DNA of 64,000 nt from positions 124,001 through 188,000 of the forward strand of contig NZ_JAAIUV010000003.1 of the NCBI RefSeq assembly GCF_010975035.1, read 5' to 3'. Under the pieces are notes generated by a model. It worked only from the letters and a program-made list of their open reading frames with translations, searched no databases and had not been told where the DNA came from. A program made the position numbers and the translations under genes. This stretch comes from Neobacillus thermocopriae. GTDB taxonomy: Bacteria; Bacillota; Bacilli; Bacillales; Cytobacillaceae. Positions 1-12,661 of the stretch are shown here, piece by piece (positions within the stretch are counted from its first letter, which is position 1; every line of letters begins with the position of its first letter).

Positions 1-1
1 G

Positions 2-1408
2 CAGGATTTAGCGCAATCTTTTAGTAAACGGGATTCAGATCATCTGTTGGAACTAGAAACACAAATTGCTAGGATGTTGGAGAAAGTTCGGAAAAGAGAA
101 ATTCAATTAATTAAAGAGGCGTTTATTGTTGGGACAACTCTGGCAAAGGCGGCAAGTGACAGTGCGGTTTATGAACGGGAATATGATGTCGTCATTGTTG
201 ATGAAGCAAGTATGGCCTATGTGCCACAAACCGCTTTTGCTGCTTCTTTAGGGAAGCGGGTCATTATTTGCGGGGATTTTAAACAACTGCCACCGATAGC
301 GGCTAGTAGGGATCCACTTGTAACCAAATGGTTGAAAGAGGATGTATTTCATCAAGCAGGGGTAGTAGAAGGGATGAATGAAGGAATACTTCACCCCCAT
401 CTTTTTTTATTAAAAGAACAGCGGAGAATGCATCCTGATATTTCTGCTTTTACGAATCAATATGTCTATCACTCATTGGTAGGGAATCATGAAAGTGTGT
501 TTCATAGCAGAAACCGAATTGTAAGACGGGCCCCTTTCAAAGAGCAGGCATCCATGCTAGTGGATACGAGTTTCACGGGGCGGCATTGTATGAGTGATCG
601 AACAACAAATTCAAGGTTCAATCTATGGCAGTTGTTGTTGTCTTTTCAATTAATTCATGAAGCTTTTATAGGAGGCACGAAATCGATTGGATATGTCACC
701 CCATACCGGGTTCAGGCCAATTTGATGGAGCAGCTTTTAGAGGAGATCTATCAGGAAGAATGCACCCAGGCGGATATCATTGCAGCCACTGTCCATCGTT
801 TCCAGGGAAGTGAACGGGATATGATGATCTTTGATACCGTCGATAGTGCCCCACAAGACCGGGCCGGCATGCTGTTAACCGGCAAGGACAGTGAACGCCT
901 TATTAATGTTGCGATAACGAGAACAAAAGGAAAGTTTCTTCATGTTAGTAACATCCATTTTATAAAAAATCATGTTTTTCAAGGTAAGACATTGAGGCAA
1001 CTTGTTGAATATCAAATCCAGCACCAACAAACGGTTACCACGAAAGAGATTGGCACTTGGATCCGTAACCAGCACCCGAAACTAAGATGGATGCACGCTT
1101 TGAAGTTAGAAGCTGTTTTTCGAGACATAAAAGCGGCTAAATTCTCGGTGATCCTCTCCTTGCCAGAGGGAATGGAGTTATCAAAACCATGGCAGGAGCA
1201 GCTACGAAACAGAGGAGAACGAGTGGAATTTAGGCTGATTTCCGATCGAGAACAAGAGGAGGGCTATCCTTTTCCATTTGTCATGATTGACGAGAAAGTG
1301 TTATGGCTGGGACTACCGTATGAAGGTGCCAAAGATATACGGCCCCCTTATGTAGCGGCAAGACTATGTTCTGAAAAGATATGTGAGTATTTATTGAAAC
1401 AAATGTAA
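2..1408 (+). CDS. Superfamily 1 DNA/RNA helicase, DNA2/NAM7-like (5' end outside window)
   Basis: The reading frame is open to the left edge, so the N-terminus including the Walker A motif lies outside; 468 residues are visible. In order they show a Walker B/motif II (VIVDEAS), motif III-like GDFKQLPP, the QRRMHP motif, VTPYRVQ, motif V HRFQGSERD and motif VI NVAITRTKGKF. This set is typical of the UvrD/DNA2/NAM7 group of ATP-driven nucleic-acid translocases. A C-terminal segment of about 150 residues after motif VI is not recognised; its spacing suggests a PLD-like or regulatory tail, but no catalytic motif is clear. The gene ends 37 bases before the beta-galactosidase start. Helicase class is sure; the cellular task (repair, RNA or defence) cannot be told from this part. 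Confidence 0.85.
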   Translation, partial: QDLAQSFSKRDSDHLLELETQIARMLEKVRKREIQLIKEAFIVGTTLAKAASDSAVYEREYDVVIVDEASMAYVPQTAFAASLGKRVIICGDFKQLPPIAASRDPLVTKWLKEDVFHQAGVVEGMNEGILHPHLFLLKEQRRMHPDISAFTNQYVYHSLVGNHESVFHSRNRIVRRAPFKEQASMLVDTSFTGRHCMSDRTTNSRFNLWQLLLSFQLIHEAFIGGTKSIGYVTPYRVQANLMEQLLEEIYQEECTQADIIAATVHRFQGSERDMMIFDTVDSAPQDRAGMLLTGKDSERLINVAITRTKGKFLHVSNIHFIKNHVFQGKTLRQLVEYQIQHQQTVTTKEIGTWIRNQHPKLRWMHALKLEAVFRDIKAAKFSVILSLPEGMELSKPWQEQLRNRGERVEFRLISDREQEEGYPFPFVMIDEKVLWLGLPYEGAKDIRPPYVAARLCSEKICEYLLKQM

Positions 1409-1433
1409 GTGTCGGGTGGATTTAAAAAAATAG

Positions 1434-4478
<3,045 letters not shown>

Positions 4479-4600
4479 TCGGTGATGATTCGTTTGTGGC
4501 ATTCTTCGACAACACGCTAAAAGTCTTTTGGATTGGGAGGAAAGAGGAGACGGTGATAAAATCATCAGCTTTATAAAATTTTTAGTAAACATTGCAATGG

Positions 4601-4630
4601 AAAAAGCCAGGAGAATCTCCTGGCTTTTAA
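4601..4630. terminator. Bidirectional intrinsic terminator between lacZ and the L,D-transpeptidase
   Basis: A 10-bp perfect stem (AGCCAGGAGA / TCTCCTGGCT, one-base loop region) is flanked by A-rich sequence on the left and T-rich sequence on the right, so it can end transcription from both converging genes. It overlaps the last codon of the minus-strand gene. Confidence 0.85.
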
Positions 4631-6081
4631 TATACAACTACTGGCTCGTAAGTTTCTAAATTATCAAATACGGTTTTCATGACTTTTGGAGGGATATTGA
4701 CGCAACCACCTGAACCTGCATTTAAATAGGCAGTAGGTGACCAGTTTGTTCTCCAGCTGGCGTCGTGGAACCCTTGACCACTGTTTGTAAATGGAACCCA
4801 ATAATCAACATGAACGGCATACTCTCCACCGCCTACCCGGCTACCATTAAGGATGTCATCTTTTTTCTTGTAGAGAATATACCACACACCTTTGTCCGTA
4901 TCTTCCCCTGTGCTGTGTGTGCCGGTTACGACATGTGTGGTGAAGACCATTTTGCCATTTTTATATATCCACAAGCGTTGATCTTTAATGGATACTTCGG
5001 CATAGGTATCACCGATTCCGTTATTGGTTAATGTTTCGTAGCCATAGCCTTCGCCTTTCCACCCATGACCTTTAATATTAGCTGCTGAGATGTCAGTTTC
5101 TCCTTTTGCAAAAGCTTCTGCAATCAAAGCTGTTTCTTTTTTCGCATCGAGTGCCCAACCATATCCTTTCCCTTGTACCGTGATCACGGCACCTGAATGG
5201 GTCTTGAATGTAAAAGGTTTATTCAAGGTAGATTGTGCAGCATTAATTTCATCGACCTTTTGGTTAATTAATGTTTCCTCGATGGTAATAGTATTTTCTT
5301 TTGAAACGGACGCTTTTTTTATTAATTCATTAGCTTTTAATGTATACACTTTATTTTGCACTTTATAATTCACAGTTCGCCCAAGGAGTTCTTGTAGCAT
5401 TTTTTCTTGTTTTTTGACGATTTCACTATCAGCAGTGATCGGTTGAAGAAGAAGTGGTTTTAGCTTAATTTCGCTCGTATAACCATGCTTGTCGTACTCT
5501 TTTAATAGACCAGCTACATCATACTGCTCTCCACCAACACTTTCTGTAATAACGATTTTTCCATCCTCTAATCGAGCCTGGGCGTCTATGGGAGCCTTTA
5601 ATCCGCCATTTAATGATATAAGCTTTTCCTCTAATTGTTTTTTCAGTGTCACAGTTCGATATTCATCTTGACTGTTTGGCTTTAAGAAAAGGTTCTTTTC
5701 TTTGGAGGATGGAAAAAAGGACCATTGGCTTTTTAATAATTTTTCGACTGCAGGGAGGTCTTTTGTCGTAAATGCCATTTTCGTGTCATTTCCATCTAGG
5801 ATTTGTTGATCACCAATATAGATTGTATTTTTTAGTTCGGAAGATGTTAATTTATGCAATGCTTCTTCCGCTGTCATACCGCCGACATGTACCCCATTTA
5901 TCTTTACCTGGGCATTAAAGTGGCTTGTTTGATAATAACTTAGTGCCCCTAGAAGGATCCCTATAACAATGACGCTACTTGCTGTGATAAACTTCCAATT
6001 TTTAAACCATTTTGTCGAATGTGTATGTTGTCTAGTTTGTTGCCCCATTGATTCTTGTAAAGCAGCATTTTCCAATTTCAT
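4627..6081 (-). CDS. Membrane-anchored L,D-transpeptidase (PG-binding type 4 domain plus YkuD domain)
   Basis: Cell-wall enzyme that forms or exchanges peptide cross-links in peptidoglycan. The 484-residue protein has a short cytoplasmic N-terminus, one membrane segment at about residues 28-48, then a long extracytoplasmic part with a repeated domain like PG_binding_4, and a C-terminal YkuD catalytic domain. The catalytic motif reads SGGCVNIP with the cysteine near residue 460, preceded by the family's conserved histidine (GFHDASWR). The layout resembles enterococcal Ldtfm. The annotated ATG is almost touching a GGGGG tract; a TTG two codons later (6075) has better spacing and may be the true start. 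It stands alone, convergent with lacZ. Confidence 0.88.
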   Translation of the reverse strand: MKLENAALQESMGQQTRQHTHSTKWFKNWKFITASSVIVIGILLGALSYYQTSHFNAQVKINGVHVGGMTAEEALHKLTSSELKNTIYIGDQQILDGNDTKMAFTTKDLPAVEKLLKSQWSFFPSSKEKNLFLKPNSQDEYRTVTLKKQLEEKLISLNGGLKAPIDAQARLEDGKIVITESVGGEQYDVAGLLKEYDKHGYTSEIKLKPLLLQPITADSEIVKKQEKMLQELLGRTVNYKVQNKVYTLKANELIKKASVSKENTITIEETLINQKVDEINAAQSTLNKPFTFKTHSGAVITVQGKGYGWALDAKKETALIAEAFAKGETDISAANIKGHGWKGEGYGYETLTNNGIGDTYAEVSIKDQRLWIYKNGKMVFTTHVVTGTHSTGEDTDKGVWYILYKKKDDILNGSRVGGGEYAVHVDYWVPFTNSGQGFHDASWRTNWSPTAYLNAGSGGCVNIPPKVMKTVFDNLETYEPVVVY

Positions 6082-6678
6082 TCCCCCTGTTTTTTGTATT
6101 TTAATAAGAATGTTTGTAAAAATATGGATTGTATCAAAGATTTCAATAGTTTTTCGAAAATATTACTTCTGTTATTCTAGCAGAAATCTTTGTAAAAAGT
6201 GTGTCGTTTTTTGTGGAATTTAAGATTAATTTTATTGAGTAGCACAAAATGTTGATAGAACACACTAAGACAAGACCTTTCTATGATGATATTTTGATAG
6301 TAAAGACGCCTTGAGTAGTGAAAATGTTTCACTTCCTCCGAAAAAATTTTGAAATATTTAAGGTGATTATTTACATATTGGGAAAATTGTGTCGTTTGGT
6401 TTTTGCAAATATTGGATGATTATGAAAAAGTATTCTAGAAAAGTGGATGTGAAAATGAGTGTTCTTTCATTGGAAAAGCACGAATATAAATGAGGTAGTA
6501 ATCTTTGTGTAAATATTCATAAATTTCAAAATAGATATTTACTAAATAATGAATGAATTGTACTATATTAATAACTTGTCAAATTCTTTAATATTCCAAA
6601 TTTGGTCAATACTTCGTATATTTCAACAAGTTGGGAAAACTCTTACATAGTAAACACATCGTAAGGAGGAGGTTTGGG
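6082..6678. other. AT-rich intergenic region without a gene
   Basis: About 600 bases with stops in all frames. It holds the divergent promoters of the L,D-transpeptidase and glnQ. Visible elements are a perfect inverted repeat AGTGAAA-ATG-TTTCACT at 6317-6333 of unknown meaning, a near-match to a TnrA/GlnR site at 6577-6593 and a possible -10 element TATATT at 6617-6622. Confidence 0.6.
6577..6593. promoter_or_regulatory. Candidate TnrA/GlnR nitrogen-control site upstream of glnQ
   Basis: The 17-mer TGTCAAATTCTTTAATA matches the consensus TGTNA-N7-TNACA at all but one fixed position. Its centre lies about 45 bases before the transcription start implied by a TATATT at 6617-6622, a position compatible with activation, and the -35 region is poor. 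TnrA control of glnQHMP is known in Bacillus subtilis; applying it here is inference. Confidence 0.4.
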
Positions 6679-7407
6679 ATGATTCGGTTTAAGTCCGTAA
6701 ATAAGTATTATGGTGACTTTCATGTACTTAAAGATATTAATCTTGTCATTAATAAAGGAGAAGTAGTTGTTGTCATTGGCCCTTCCGGATCGGGAAAAAG
6801 CACCATGCTTCGCTGTATTAATCGTTTGGAAACGATCAGTGACGGAGAACTGACGGTTAACGGTGTGAAAGTCAATGACAAAAACACCAATATAAATGAG
6901 TTAAGACGAAATATCGGCATGGTTTTTCAGCATTTTAACTTGTATCCACATAAAACGGTCCTCGAAAACATTACCCTTGCTCCAACCATGGTGCTGAAAC
7001 AGTCAAAAGAAGAAGCGGAAAAAATAGCCATGTATTATTTGGAAAAAGTAGGGATTCCAGATAAAGCGAATTCCTATCCATCCCAGCTATCCGGTGGACA
7101 GCAACAGCGGGTGGCCATTGCTAGGGGACTTGCCATGAAGCCAGAAATCATGTTGTTTGATGAGCCTACTTCAGCACTAGATCCAGAGATGATTGGCGAA
7201 GTGCTGGATGTTATGAAAGCTTTGGCAAAAGAAGGAATGACGATGGTTGTCGTGACCCATGAAATGGGATTTGCGAAAGAAGTGGCCGACCGAATTATTT
7301 TTATGGACCAAGGGAGAATTCTGGAAGAGGGAAAACCGGCTGATTTTTACGCGAATCCAAAAGAAGAAAGAGCTCGCGTATTTCTTAGCCGTATTTTAAA
7401 TCATTAA
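6679..7407 (+). CDS. glnQ: Glutamine/polar amino acid ABC transporter, ATP-binding protein
   Basis: Cytoplasmic ATPase that powers uptake of glutamine or a related polar amino acid. The 242-residue protein has Walker A (GPSGSGKST) near residues 34-42, Q-loop ([12 protein letters not shown]), signature LSGGQQQR, Walker [10 protein letters not shown] and the switch histidine in VTHEMGF, all typical of the PAAT/GlnQ family. The ATG at 6679 follows an excellent AAGGAGGAGG; an upstream TTG at 6631 is not needed. First gene of a four-gene operon Q-H-M-P, the same order as in Bacillus subtilis. Substrate specificity rests on that synteny. Confidence 0.92.
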   Translation: MIRFKSVNKYYGDFHVLKDINLVINKGEVVVVIGPSGSGKSTMLRCINRLETISDGELTVNGVKVNDKNTNINELRRNIGMVFQHFNLYPHKTVLENITLAPTMVLKQSKEEAEKIAMYYLEKVGIPDKANSYPSQLSGGQQQRVAIARGLAMKPEIMLFDEPTSALDPEMIGEVLDVMKALAKEGMTMVVVTHEMGFAKEVADRIIFMDQGRILEEGKPADFYANPKEERARVFLSRILNH

Positions 7408-7429
7408 ACATTTTAAGGGGGAAAATTTT

Positions 7430-8245
7430 ATGTTGAAGAGTAAAGCAAGCAAACTTGCCGGAATTCTTTTATTATCCGCATCCATGTTACTTGCAGCATG
7501 TGGAAAAAGCGATGATAAAACGTCAAGTACTTCAAAAAATGCTTTAGAACAAATAAAAGAAAGAGACAAAATGGTTGTCGGTGTCAAATATGATACCCGT
7601 TTATTTGGACTGAAGAACCCGAATACTGGCGAAGTAGAAGGGTTTGATATTGATATTTCTAGAGAATTAGCAAAAGAAATTCTTGGAGACGAGAATAAGG
7701 TGGAGTTTAAAGAAGTGACATCCAAAACCCGTATTCCAATGTTAAATAACGGGGATATTGATATGATTGTTGCAACGATGACGATTTCAGAAGAACGGAA
7801 AAAAGAAGTAGATTTTTCGGATGTGTACTTTCATGCTGGTCAGTCCCTTCTTGTCAAAAAGGGAAGCCCTATTAAAGGACTGGAAGATTTGAAAAAAGGG
7901 ACAAAGGTTCTTGCGGTGAAAGGGTCAACCTCTGCTTTAAACATTCGTGAGAAAGCCCCAGAGGCCACCGTTTTAGAATTTGAAAACTATACAGAAGCGT
8001 TTACGGCATTAAAATCCGGACAAGGCGATGCCTTAACAACGGATGATGCGATCCTTTATGGAATGGCTGACCAGGATCCAAACTATACATTGGTTGGCGG
8101 AACGTTTACAGAAGAGCCATATGGAATAGCTGTTAAAAAAGGAAATAAAGAATTAGTTGATGCAATTAATAAAGCGTTAAAGAACATGAGAGACAGCGGA
8201 AAGTATGACGAAATCAAAAATAAATGGATTAAAACCAACGAATAA
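7430..8245 (+). CDS. glnH: Glutamine-type ABC transporter substrate-binding lipoprotein
   Basis: Extracytoplasmic receptor of the transporter. The 271-residue precursor has a lipoprotein signal peptide with lipobox LAAC (Cys24) and a SBP_bac_3 fold: motifs VGVKYDTRLFG, GFDIDISRELA, MIVATMTISEERK and a DALTTDD segment typical of glutamine/glutamate binders. A hypothetical gene symbol glnH follows from operon order. It lies 22 bases after glnQ with ribosome binding site AAGGGGG. A 70-base gap with an inverted repeat (GATGGG...CCCATC near 8258-8281) separates it from the permease genes and may help keep the receptor more abundant than the permeases. Confidence 0.92.
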   Translation: MLKSKASKLAGILLLSASMLLAACGKSDDKTSSTSKNALEQIKERDKMVVGVKYDTRLFGLKNPNTGEVEGFDIDISRELAKEILGDENKVEFKEVTSKTRIPMLNNGDIDMIVATMTISEERKKEVDFSDVYFHAGQSLLVKKGSPIKGLEDLKKGTKVLAVKGSTSALNIREKAPEATVLEFENYTEAFTALKSGQGDALTTDDAILYGMADQDPNYTLVGGTFTEEPYGIAVKKGNKELVDAINKALKNMRDSGKYDEIKNKWIKTNE

Positions 8246-8317
8246 CCGTGATATCAGGATGGGTGCAAGTCTTGCCCATCCTAATACTTCTTAAGAAAAA
8301 GGGGGGAGATATCTATT

Positions 8318-8971
8318 ATGATAGATTTTTCGATTTTGATCGATCATTTCGATACTTATTTAGAAGGATTTAAAAATACGATATTAGCTAGTATTATTGG
8401 CTTGATCGGAAGCTTTATTATTGGTGTGATCATTGCTGTGATGAGAATTGCCCCGATTAAACCTTTCAATTGGATTGGCACCGCATATGTGGAATTTATT
8501 AGAAATATTCCTCTTCTCATTATTGCCTTCTTCTTTTATGTCGGTCTTCCTGCAGTAGGTATTCAGTTAAACGGATTTGTTGCAGGGACGATTGCCCTTG
8601 CCATTTATACCGCTTCTTTTATTGCAGAAGCGATTCGAGCTGGAATACTTTCGGTTCCAAAAGGGCAGATGGAGGCGGCAAGATCATCAGGACTCACCTA
8701 TTTGCAGGCCATGAAGGCCGTTATTTTGCCACAAGCAATAAAAATCGTTATTCCGCCGATTGGCAACCAATTTATTAATCTTGTAAAAAATTCATCGATA
8801 TTAGGAATTATAGCGGGACTAGATTTAATGTACTTTGGGGACATCGTTTCCTCCCATACATTTGTTACGTTTGATGTGTATATTTTCGTTGGGTTGTTTT
8901 ATCTTGTATTGACCATCCCACTAAGCTATGGCGTTCGTTATTTGGAAAGACGCCTTGCTAGAAGTTATTAA
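8318..8971 (+). CDS. glnM: Glutamine ABC transporter permease
   Basis: Integral membrane subunit, 217 residues, with about five hydrophobic segments and the HisM-type permease family's EAA loop (AARSSGLTYLQAMKAVILPQA region, about residues 127-147) that docks with GlnQ. It pairs with the next permease to form the heterodimeric channel. Ribosome binding site AAGGGGGGAG. Spacing to the next gene is 12 bases, showing a single transcript. Confidence 0.9.
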   Translation: MIDFSILIDHFDTYLEGFKNTILASIIGLIGSFIIGVIIAVMRIAPIKPFNWIGTAYVEFIRNIPLLIIAFFFYVGLPAVGIQLNGFVAGTIALAIYTASFIAEAIRAGILSVPKGQMEAARSSGLTYLQAMKAVILPQAIKIVIPPIGNQFINLVKNSSILGIIAGLDLMYFGDIVSSHTFVTFDVYIFVGLFYLVLTIPLSYGVRYLERRLARSY

Positions 8972-8983
8972 GGAGGGGGATTT

Positions 8984-9634
8984 ATGGATTTTGCAGGAGC
9001 TCTTTCAGCTGATCATCTAAAATTCCTCGCCGATGGTTTTTGGGTGACATTATCTATTGCTTTTATTTCTATACTATTAAGTTTTATTATTGGCATTCTG
9101 TTAGGGACATTGCGGTATGCTCAAATTCCAGTCGTTTCGAGGGTTGTGGCAATTTATGTTGAAACGATTCGGAATATGCCATTGTTACTCATCATATTCT
9201 TTACTTTTTTCGCGCTCCCGGAAGTGGGGATCAAGCTAACCGTGACTCAAGCCGCAATTACGGCCTTAACGGTGTTTGAATCCGCAATGTTGGCGGAGAT
9301 TGTTCGTGGTGGATTGAATTCCATTGATAAAGGGCAGATTGAAGCCGCACGTTCATCCGGATTAACTTATATTCAAACTCTATGGCATATTGTCATGCCT
9401 CAGGCCCTTCGGAGAATGGTTCCTCCAATTGTAAGCCAATTTATTTCCTTATTAAAAGATACCTCTTTATGTGTCATTATCGCTTTACCGGAATTTATGC
9501 ACAATGCTCAAATTATCTATGCTCAAAACGTCAACTATATTATTCCAATCTTTATACTTGTTGCCTTCATGTATTTTATTGTGAACTATGCTCTGTCACT
9601 CGTGGCTAGAAGATTGGAAAGTAGACAAGCATGA
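8984..9634 (+). CDS. glnP: Glutamine ABC transporter permease
   Basis: Second membrane subunit, 216 residues, similar in plan to the preceding permease, with the EAA loop in EAARSSGLTYIQTLWHIVMP and several membrane segments. Closely follows the other permease with ribosome binding site AAGGAGGGG. As last gene of the operon it is followed by an intrinsic terminator at about 9705-9747. Confidence 0.9.
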   Translation: MDFAGALSADHLKFLADGFWVTLSIAFISILLSFIIGILLGTLRYAQIPVVSRVVAIYVETIRNMPLLLIIFFTFFALPEVGIKLTVTQAAITALTVFESAMLAEIVRGGLNSIDKGQIEAARSSGLTYIQTLWHIVMPQALRRMVPPIVSQFISLLKDTSLCVIIALPEFMHNAQIIYAQNVNYIIPIFILVAFMYFIVNYALSLVARRLESRQA

Positions 9635-9704
9635 GGATTGAATGGATGGAAAAGCTAATAGTCCATGGATATCGGGGTTCGTATTCATCATTCAGAGGTA
9701 AACG

Positions 9705-9747
9705 AAAAGGGTGTTCCTAAAAGGATAATTTGGGGACACCCTCTTTA
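9705..9747 (+). terminator. Intrinsic terminator after the gln operon
   Basis: Stem GGGTGTTCC pairs with GGGGACACCC with one mismatch around a 14-base loop, followed by TCTTTAT. Position fits the end of glnQHMP. Confidence 0.65.
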
Positions 9748-9934
9748 TATGAAATAAAATTGGCCCGCATTTAATGTAAATACGAGGAAGAAAAAGAATT
9801 TCGGATTCTCTTAGAAGAAGAATTATTTGGATATATTTTCCTTGTAACGAAGTAGGAGCTCTTTCCGTTTTATATAGAGAGTAGGAAAATTAGCCGTTCA
9901 TGTTCCGAAAAGAAATACGAAAGGGGATTATCTA

Positions 9935-10549
9935 TTGAAAAGAATAGCAAAGATTTATTTCATTCCTTGTCTATTGGCTTTACTTGTAGGTTGTTCGAAT
10001 GATCAAGAAACAGAAGCACCTAATACTTCGCCAAAGCAACCCCCAACGATAAATGAACCAACCAATCCAACTAATCCATCCAACCCACCGTCCAATTCCC
10101 AACCAAATAACAACAACCCTAAACATACAACCTTAATACAGGAAATTGTCTCCTTGGCAAAAGTTGGTACAGTCAAAAATTGTAGTTTTCCAGCAAGTAC
10201 AACGGTGATTGATGAAGTCAAGTTATATTGGGGTGAGCCTGATCAAGAAGATTTTGTTGCAGGGAATAGATATTTCACGTTTTCTAGCCATGGAATTGTT
10301 TTTGGTGTGAATAAGGGAGAACAAATTTTTGATGTGCGCTCTTATTCTAAAGAAATTCAACAAATCACGTTTGATGAGGTTGAGAAAGTACTGGGTAAAC
10401 CAAACAACGTTCGTTCCAATAGTGGGGACAAGATTTGGGTATATAATGTGAATGAGAAATTTCAATTAAAATTTGTTGGTTCAAAATCGACAATCGACCA
10501 TATTTCCGTCTTTTATCCTGCTGGTGCCAAAAATCAAATGGCAGGTTAA
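9935..10549 (+). CDS. YjgB-like (DUF4309) lipoprotein
   Basis: Predicted secreted lipoprotein of 204 residues. The signal peptide ends in lipobox LVGC (Cys20), followed by a low-complexity Pro/Asn/Thr linker (about residues 30-60) and a folded C-terminal domain with paired motifs VKLYWGEPD, YFTFSSHGIVFGV, FDEVEKVLGKPN and KLQLKFVG-like strands, as in Bacillus YjgB/DUF4309 proteins. It starts with TTG after AAGGGGAT. Function of the family is not established. Single gene between the gln and thi operons. Confidence 0.75.
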   Translation: MKRIAKIYFIPCLLALLVGCSNDQETEAPNTSPKQPPTINEPTNPTNPSNPPSNSQPNNNNPKHTTLIQEIVSLAKVGTVKNCSFPASTTVIDEVKLYWGEPDQEDFVAGNRYFTFSSHGIVFGVNKGEQIFDVRSYSKEIQQITFDEVEKVLGKPNNVRSNSGDKIWVYNVNEKFQLKFVGSKSTIDHISVFYPAGAKNQMAG

Positions 10550-10577
10550 TGATAGGCCATCAAAATGTGAAAATAAG

Positions 10578-10646
10578 TCATGCCTGTCACCGCCGAATGT
10601 CTATTCGTTCACAATGACATCTTACGTCGAGCGACAGGCACATTTT
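10578..10646. repeat. Imperfect inverted repeat with TGCCTGTC/GACAGGCA ends
   Basis: The element begins TGCCTGTCACC and ends with GACAGGCACA, with a second smaller inverted repeat (ATGTC...GACAT) inside. The same TGCCTGTCAC string occurs again at 14695-14704. It lies between the converging yjgB-like and thiF genes, so it may also act as a weak terminator. It could be a dispersed Bacillaceae repeat of the REP type, which a genome-wide count would settle. Confidence 0.45.
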
Positions 10647-10663
10647 CTTTTCATGTTAGCTTA

Positions 10664-11683
10664 TCACCCTAAATATCGATGATAGAGCGATTTCGCTTCC
10701 GATACATCCTTCGTTCCATGAATCAATACTCTTCCATCTTTAAAAACAACCATTCGGTATGGATCAACCTGAAAAGACAATAAGAAAGGGTTTCGCTGTA
10801 CGACTCGTCCTTGTTGGATCAATATCGTTTCTAAAGCTTCCAAATCACGGTCAGCAGTTTGAGGAGGACGGATTTGTACGGTATTCCTCCCACATAGGAC
10901 AGCCGTTTTGGTTTGATTTTCAAACGATAAGAATGGGTAGGAACGAGTGGCTCCACAAGAAGGACAATCTTCTTTTTTCAAAGAATCGACGTTAACCGCA
11001 CTAAATTGATTTTTCCAAAGATCAAAGGAAACGAGTTTGCCACGTAATGAATCTAGGTCGCCAACTAAAATTTTCAATGCTTCACTTATTTGATAAGATA
11101 CAACCATGCTTACAGCTGGGGAAATAATGCCAGCTGTATCACAAGTTAACCCCCCAAGTGGAACGGTTTCTAATAAACAGGCGAGACAAGGTGTTTTTTC
11201 AGGGATGAATGTGTAGGATATTCCGTAACTTCCTACACAGGCTCCGTAAATCCAAGGAACACCATATTTTTGTGACACATCGTTGATGATCATTCTTGTT
11301 TCAAAATTATCGGTAGCATCGATGATCAAATCGAACTTACTAGCCCAGGCTTCAAGCTCTTGAACGGAAGCATCTGCAACCATAGCCTCAATTTCCACAG
11401 AGGAGTTAATGGCATGTAAACGATTTTTCGCCGCAATGGCTTTTGGTAGCCGGTTTTTAGCGTCTTCCTCGGAATACAATTGCTGCCGCTGGAGATTGGA
11501 CCATTCTACATAATCGCGATCAACAATCGTTAATCTGCCGATTCCGGCACGGACGAGAGCCTCGGCACTTCCTGATCCAAGAGCGCCGGCTCCAATGATA
11601 AGCACATGACTGGATGAGATCTTTTTTTGTCCATTTTTTCCGATGGGTGAAAATAATTCTTGGCGAGAGTAACGGCTAATCAA
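10664..11683 (-). CDS. thiF: Thiazole biosynthesis adenylyltransferase ThiF (MoeB/E1 family)
   Basis: Activates the C-terminus of ThiS by adenylation so that sulfur can be added for thiazole synthesis. The 339-residue protein has the E1 nucleotide-binding motif [17 protein letters not shown] (residues about 32-48), the acidic NLQRQ segment, DATDNFETR, and two CxxC pairs (CLAC and CPSC) expected to bind zinc. The C-terminal extension of about 80 residues beyond the MoeB core is common in Bacillus ThiF. Its start overlaps the end of thiG by four bases (11680-11683), showing coupling. Last gene of the thi operon. Confidence 0.92.
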   Translation of the reverse strand: MISRYSRQELFSPIGKNGQKKISSSHVLIIGAGALGSGSAEALVRAGIGRLTIVDRDYVEWSNLQRQQLYSEEDAKNRLPKAIAAKNRLHAINSSVEIEAMVADASVQELEAWASKFDLIIDATDNFETRMIINDVSQKYGVPWIYGACVGSYGISYTFIPEKTPCLACLLETVPLGGLTCDTAGIISPAVSMVVSYQISEALKILVGDLDSLRGKLVSFDLWKNQFSAVNVDSLKKEDCPSCGATRSYPFLSFENQTKTAVLCGRNTVQIRPPQTADRDLEALETILIQQGRVVQRNPFLLSFQVDPYRMVVFKDGRVLIHGTKDVSEAKSLYHRYLG

Positions 11684-12447
11684 CCGGTAATCATTCCTTC
11701 TTTTGGACTGCTGGCTGTTGCATAACGTTTTTTCTTCATTCTGCCTGCTTCAAATCCTAAACGACCCGCTTCAATGGCTAATTTCATTGCTTTTGCCATT
11801 TTTACAGGATCCTTTGCAGCAGCAACAGCGGTATTTAATAACACACCGTCGGCCCCTAGTTCCATGGCCAGTGCGGCATCGGCAGGGGAGCCGATTCCTG
11901 CATCGACAATTACCGGAACCTCAGCCTGCTCAATAATAAAGCTTAAGTTGACTGGGTTGATGATTCCTTGACCTGATCCAATTGGAGAAGCTCCCGGCAT
12001 GATGGCGTGGCAGCCGAGTTCTTGAAGTTTCCTGGCTAACACGACATCGTCGGACGTATATGGGAGGACAATAAATCCTTCCTTCACTAATTCTTCTGTG
12101 GCTTTTAGGGTTTCGACTGGATCTGGAAGTAATGTCTTATCACAGCCGATTACTTCGACTTTAATCATATCGCACAAACCGGATGCTTTAGCGAGTTTGG
12201 CGATACGCACGGCTTCTTCAGCTGTTTTTGCTCCCGCTGTATTTGGTAGCAGCGTATATTTTGAGGGTTCAAGCAGTTCTAGAAAATTCGGCTGACTTGG
12301 TTCAAAAATATTCATTCGTCTGACGGCAAAGGTTAAGATTTCTGCTTCAGAGATTTCAACGGCATTTTTTTGGATTTCATAGTTTGGATATTTTCCTGTT
12401 CCAAGTAATAATCGGGATTGAAAAGAATATGGACCAATTTTTAACAT
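11680..12447 (-). CDS. thiG: Thiazole synthase ThiG
   Basis: Condenses dehydroglycine, 1-deoxy-D-xylulose 5-phosphate and the ThiS thiocarboxylate to thiazole phosphate. The 255-residue TIM-barrel protein carries the Schiff-base lysine in DMIKVEVIG (Lys96), the phosphate-binding [14 protein letters not shown] segment and [12 protein letters not shown]. Length and motifs are normal for the family. It sits one base after thiS and overlaps thiF, matching the tight coupling expected of partners in one complex. Confidence 0.95.
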   Translation of the reverse strand: MLKIGPYSFQSRLLLGTGKYPNYEIQKNAVEISEAEILTFAVRRMNIFEPSQPNFLELLEPSKYTLLPNTAGAKTAEEAVRIAKLAKASGLCDMIKVEVIGCDKTLLPDPVETLKATEELVKEGFIVLPYTSDDVVLARKLQELGCHAIMPGASPIGSGQGIINPVNLSFIIEQAEVPVIVDAGIGSPADAALAMELGADGVLLNTAVAAAKDPVKMAKAMKLAIEAGRLGFEAGRMKKKRYATASSPKEGMITG

Positions 12448-12448
12448 A

Positions 12449-12652
12449 TCAACCGCCTCCTACAAAATGAACTATTTCAATTCGATCATTATCTGCTAAT
12501 CTCGTATTCTCGTGTTCTAAACGAGAAAGTATTTTCCCGTTTACTTCTACGACGACGATTTTCTCATGGATGTTATAATGTTTGAGTACATCGGAAACAA
12601 ACGTAATATGTTCCGGTAATTGTACAGATTCACCATTTAATGTAACTTTCAT
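12449..12652 (-). CDS. thiS: Sulfur carrier protein ThiS
   Basis: Small ubiquitin-like protein (67 residues) that carries sulfur as a C-terminal thiocarboxylate. It ends in VGGG; the terminal Gly-Gly is the modified site. Acidic surface residues and the strand pattern [14 protein letters not shown] fit the family. Ribosome binding site GGAGG is directly upstream, overlapping the thiO stop region. Confidence 0.93.
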   Translation of the reverse strand: MKVTLNGESVQLPEHITFVSDVLKHYNIHEKIVVVEVNGKILSRLEHENTRLADNDRIEIVHFVGGG

Positions 12653-12661
12653 TTTTACCTC

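Noticed and set aside
6317-6333. Perfect inverted repeat AGTGAAA-ATG-TTTCACT upstream of glnQ
   Set aside because: No known operator matches it and it is far (about 350 bases) from the gene; kept only as a note.
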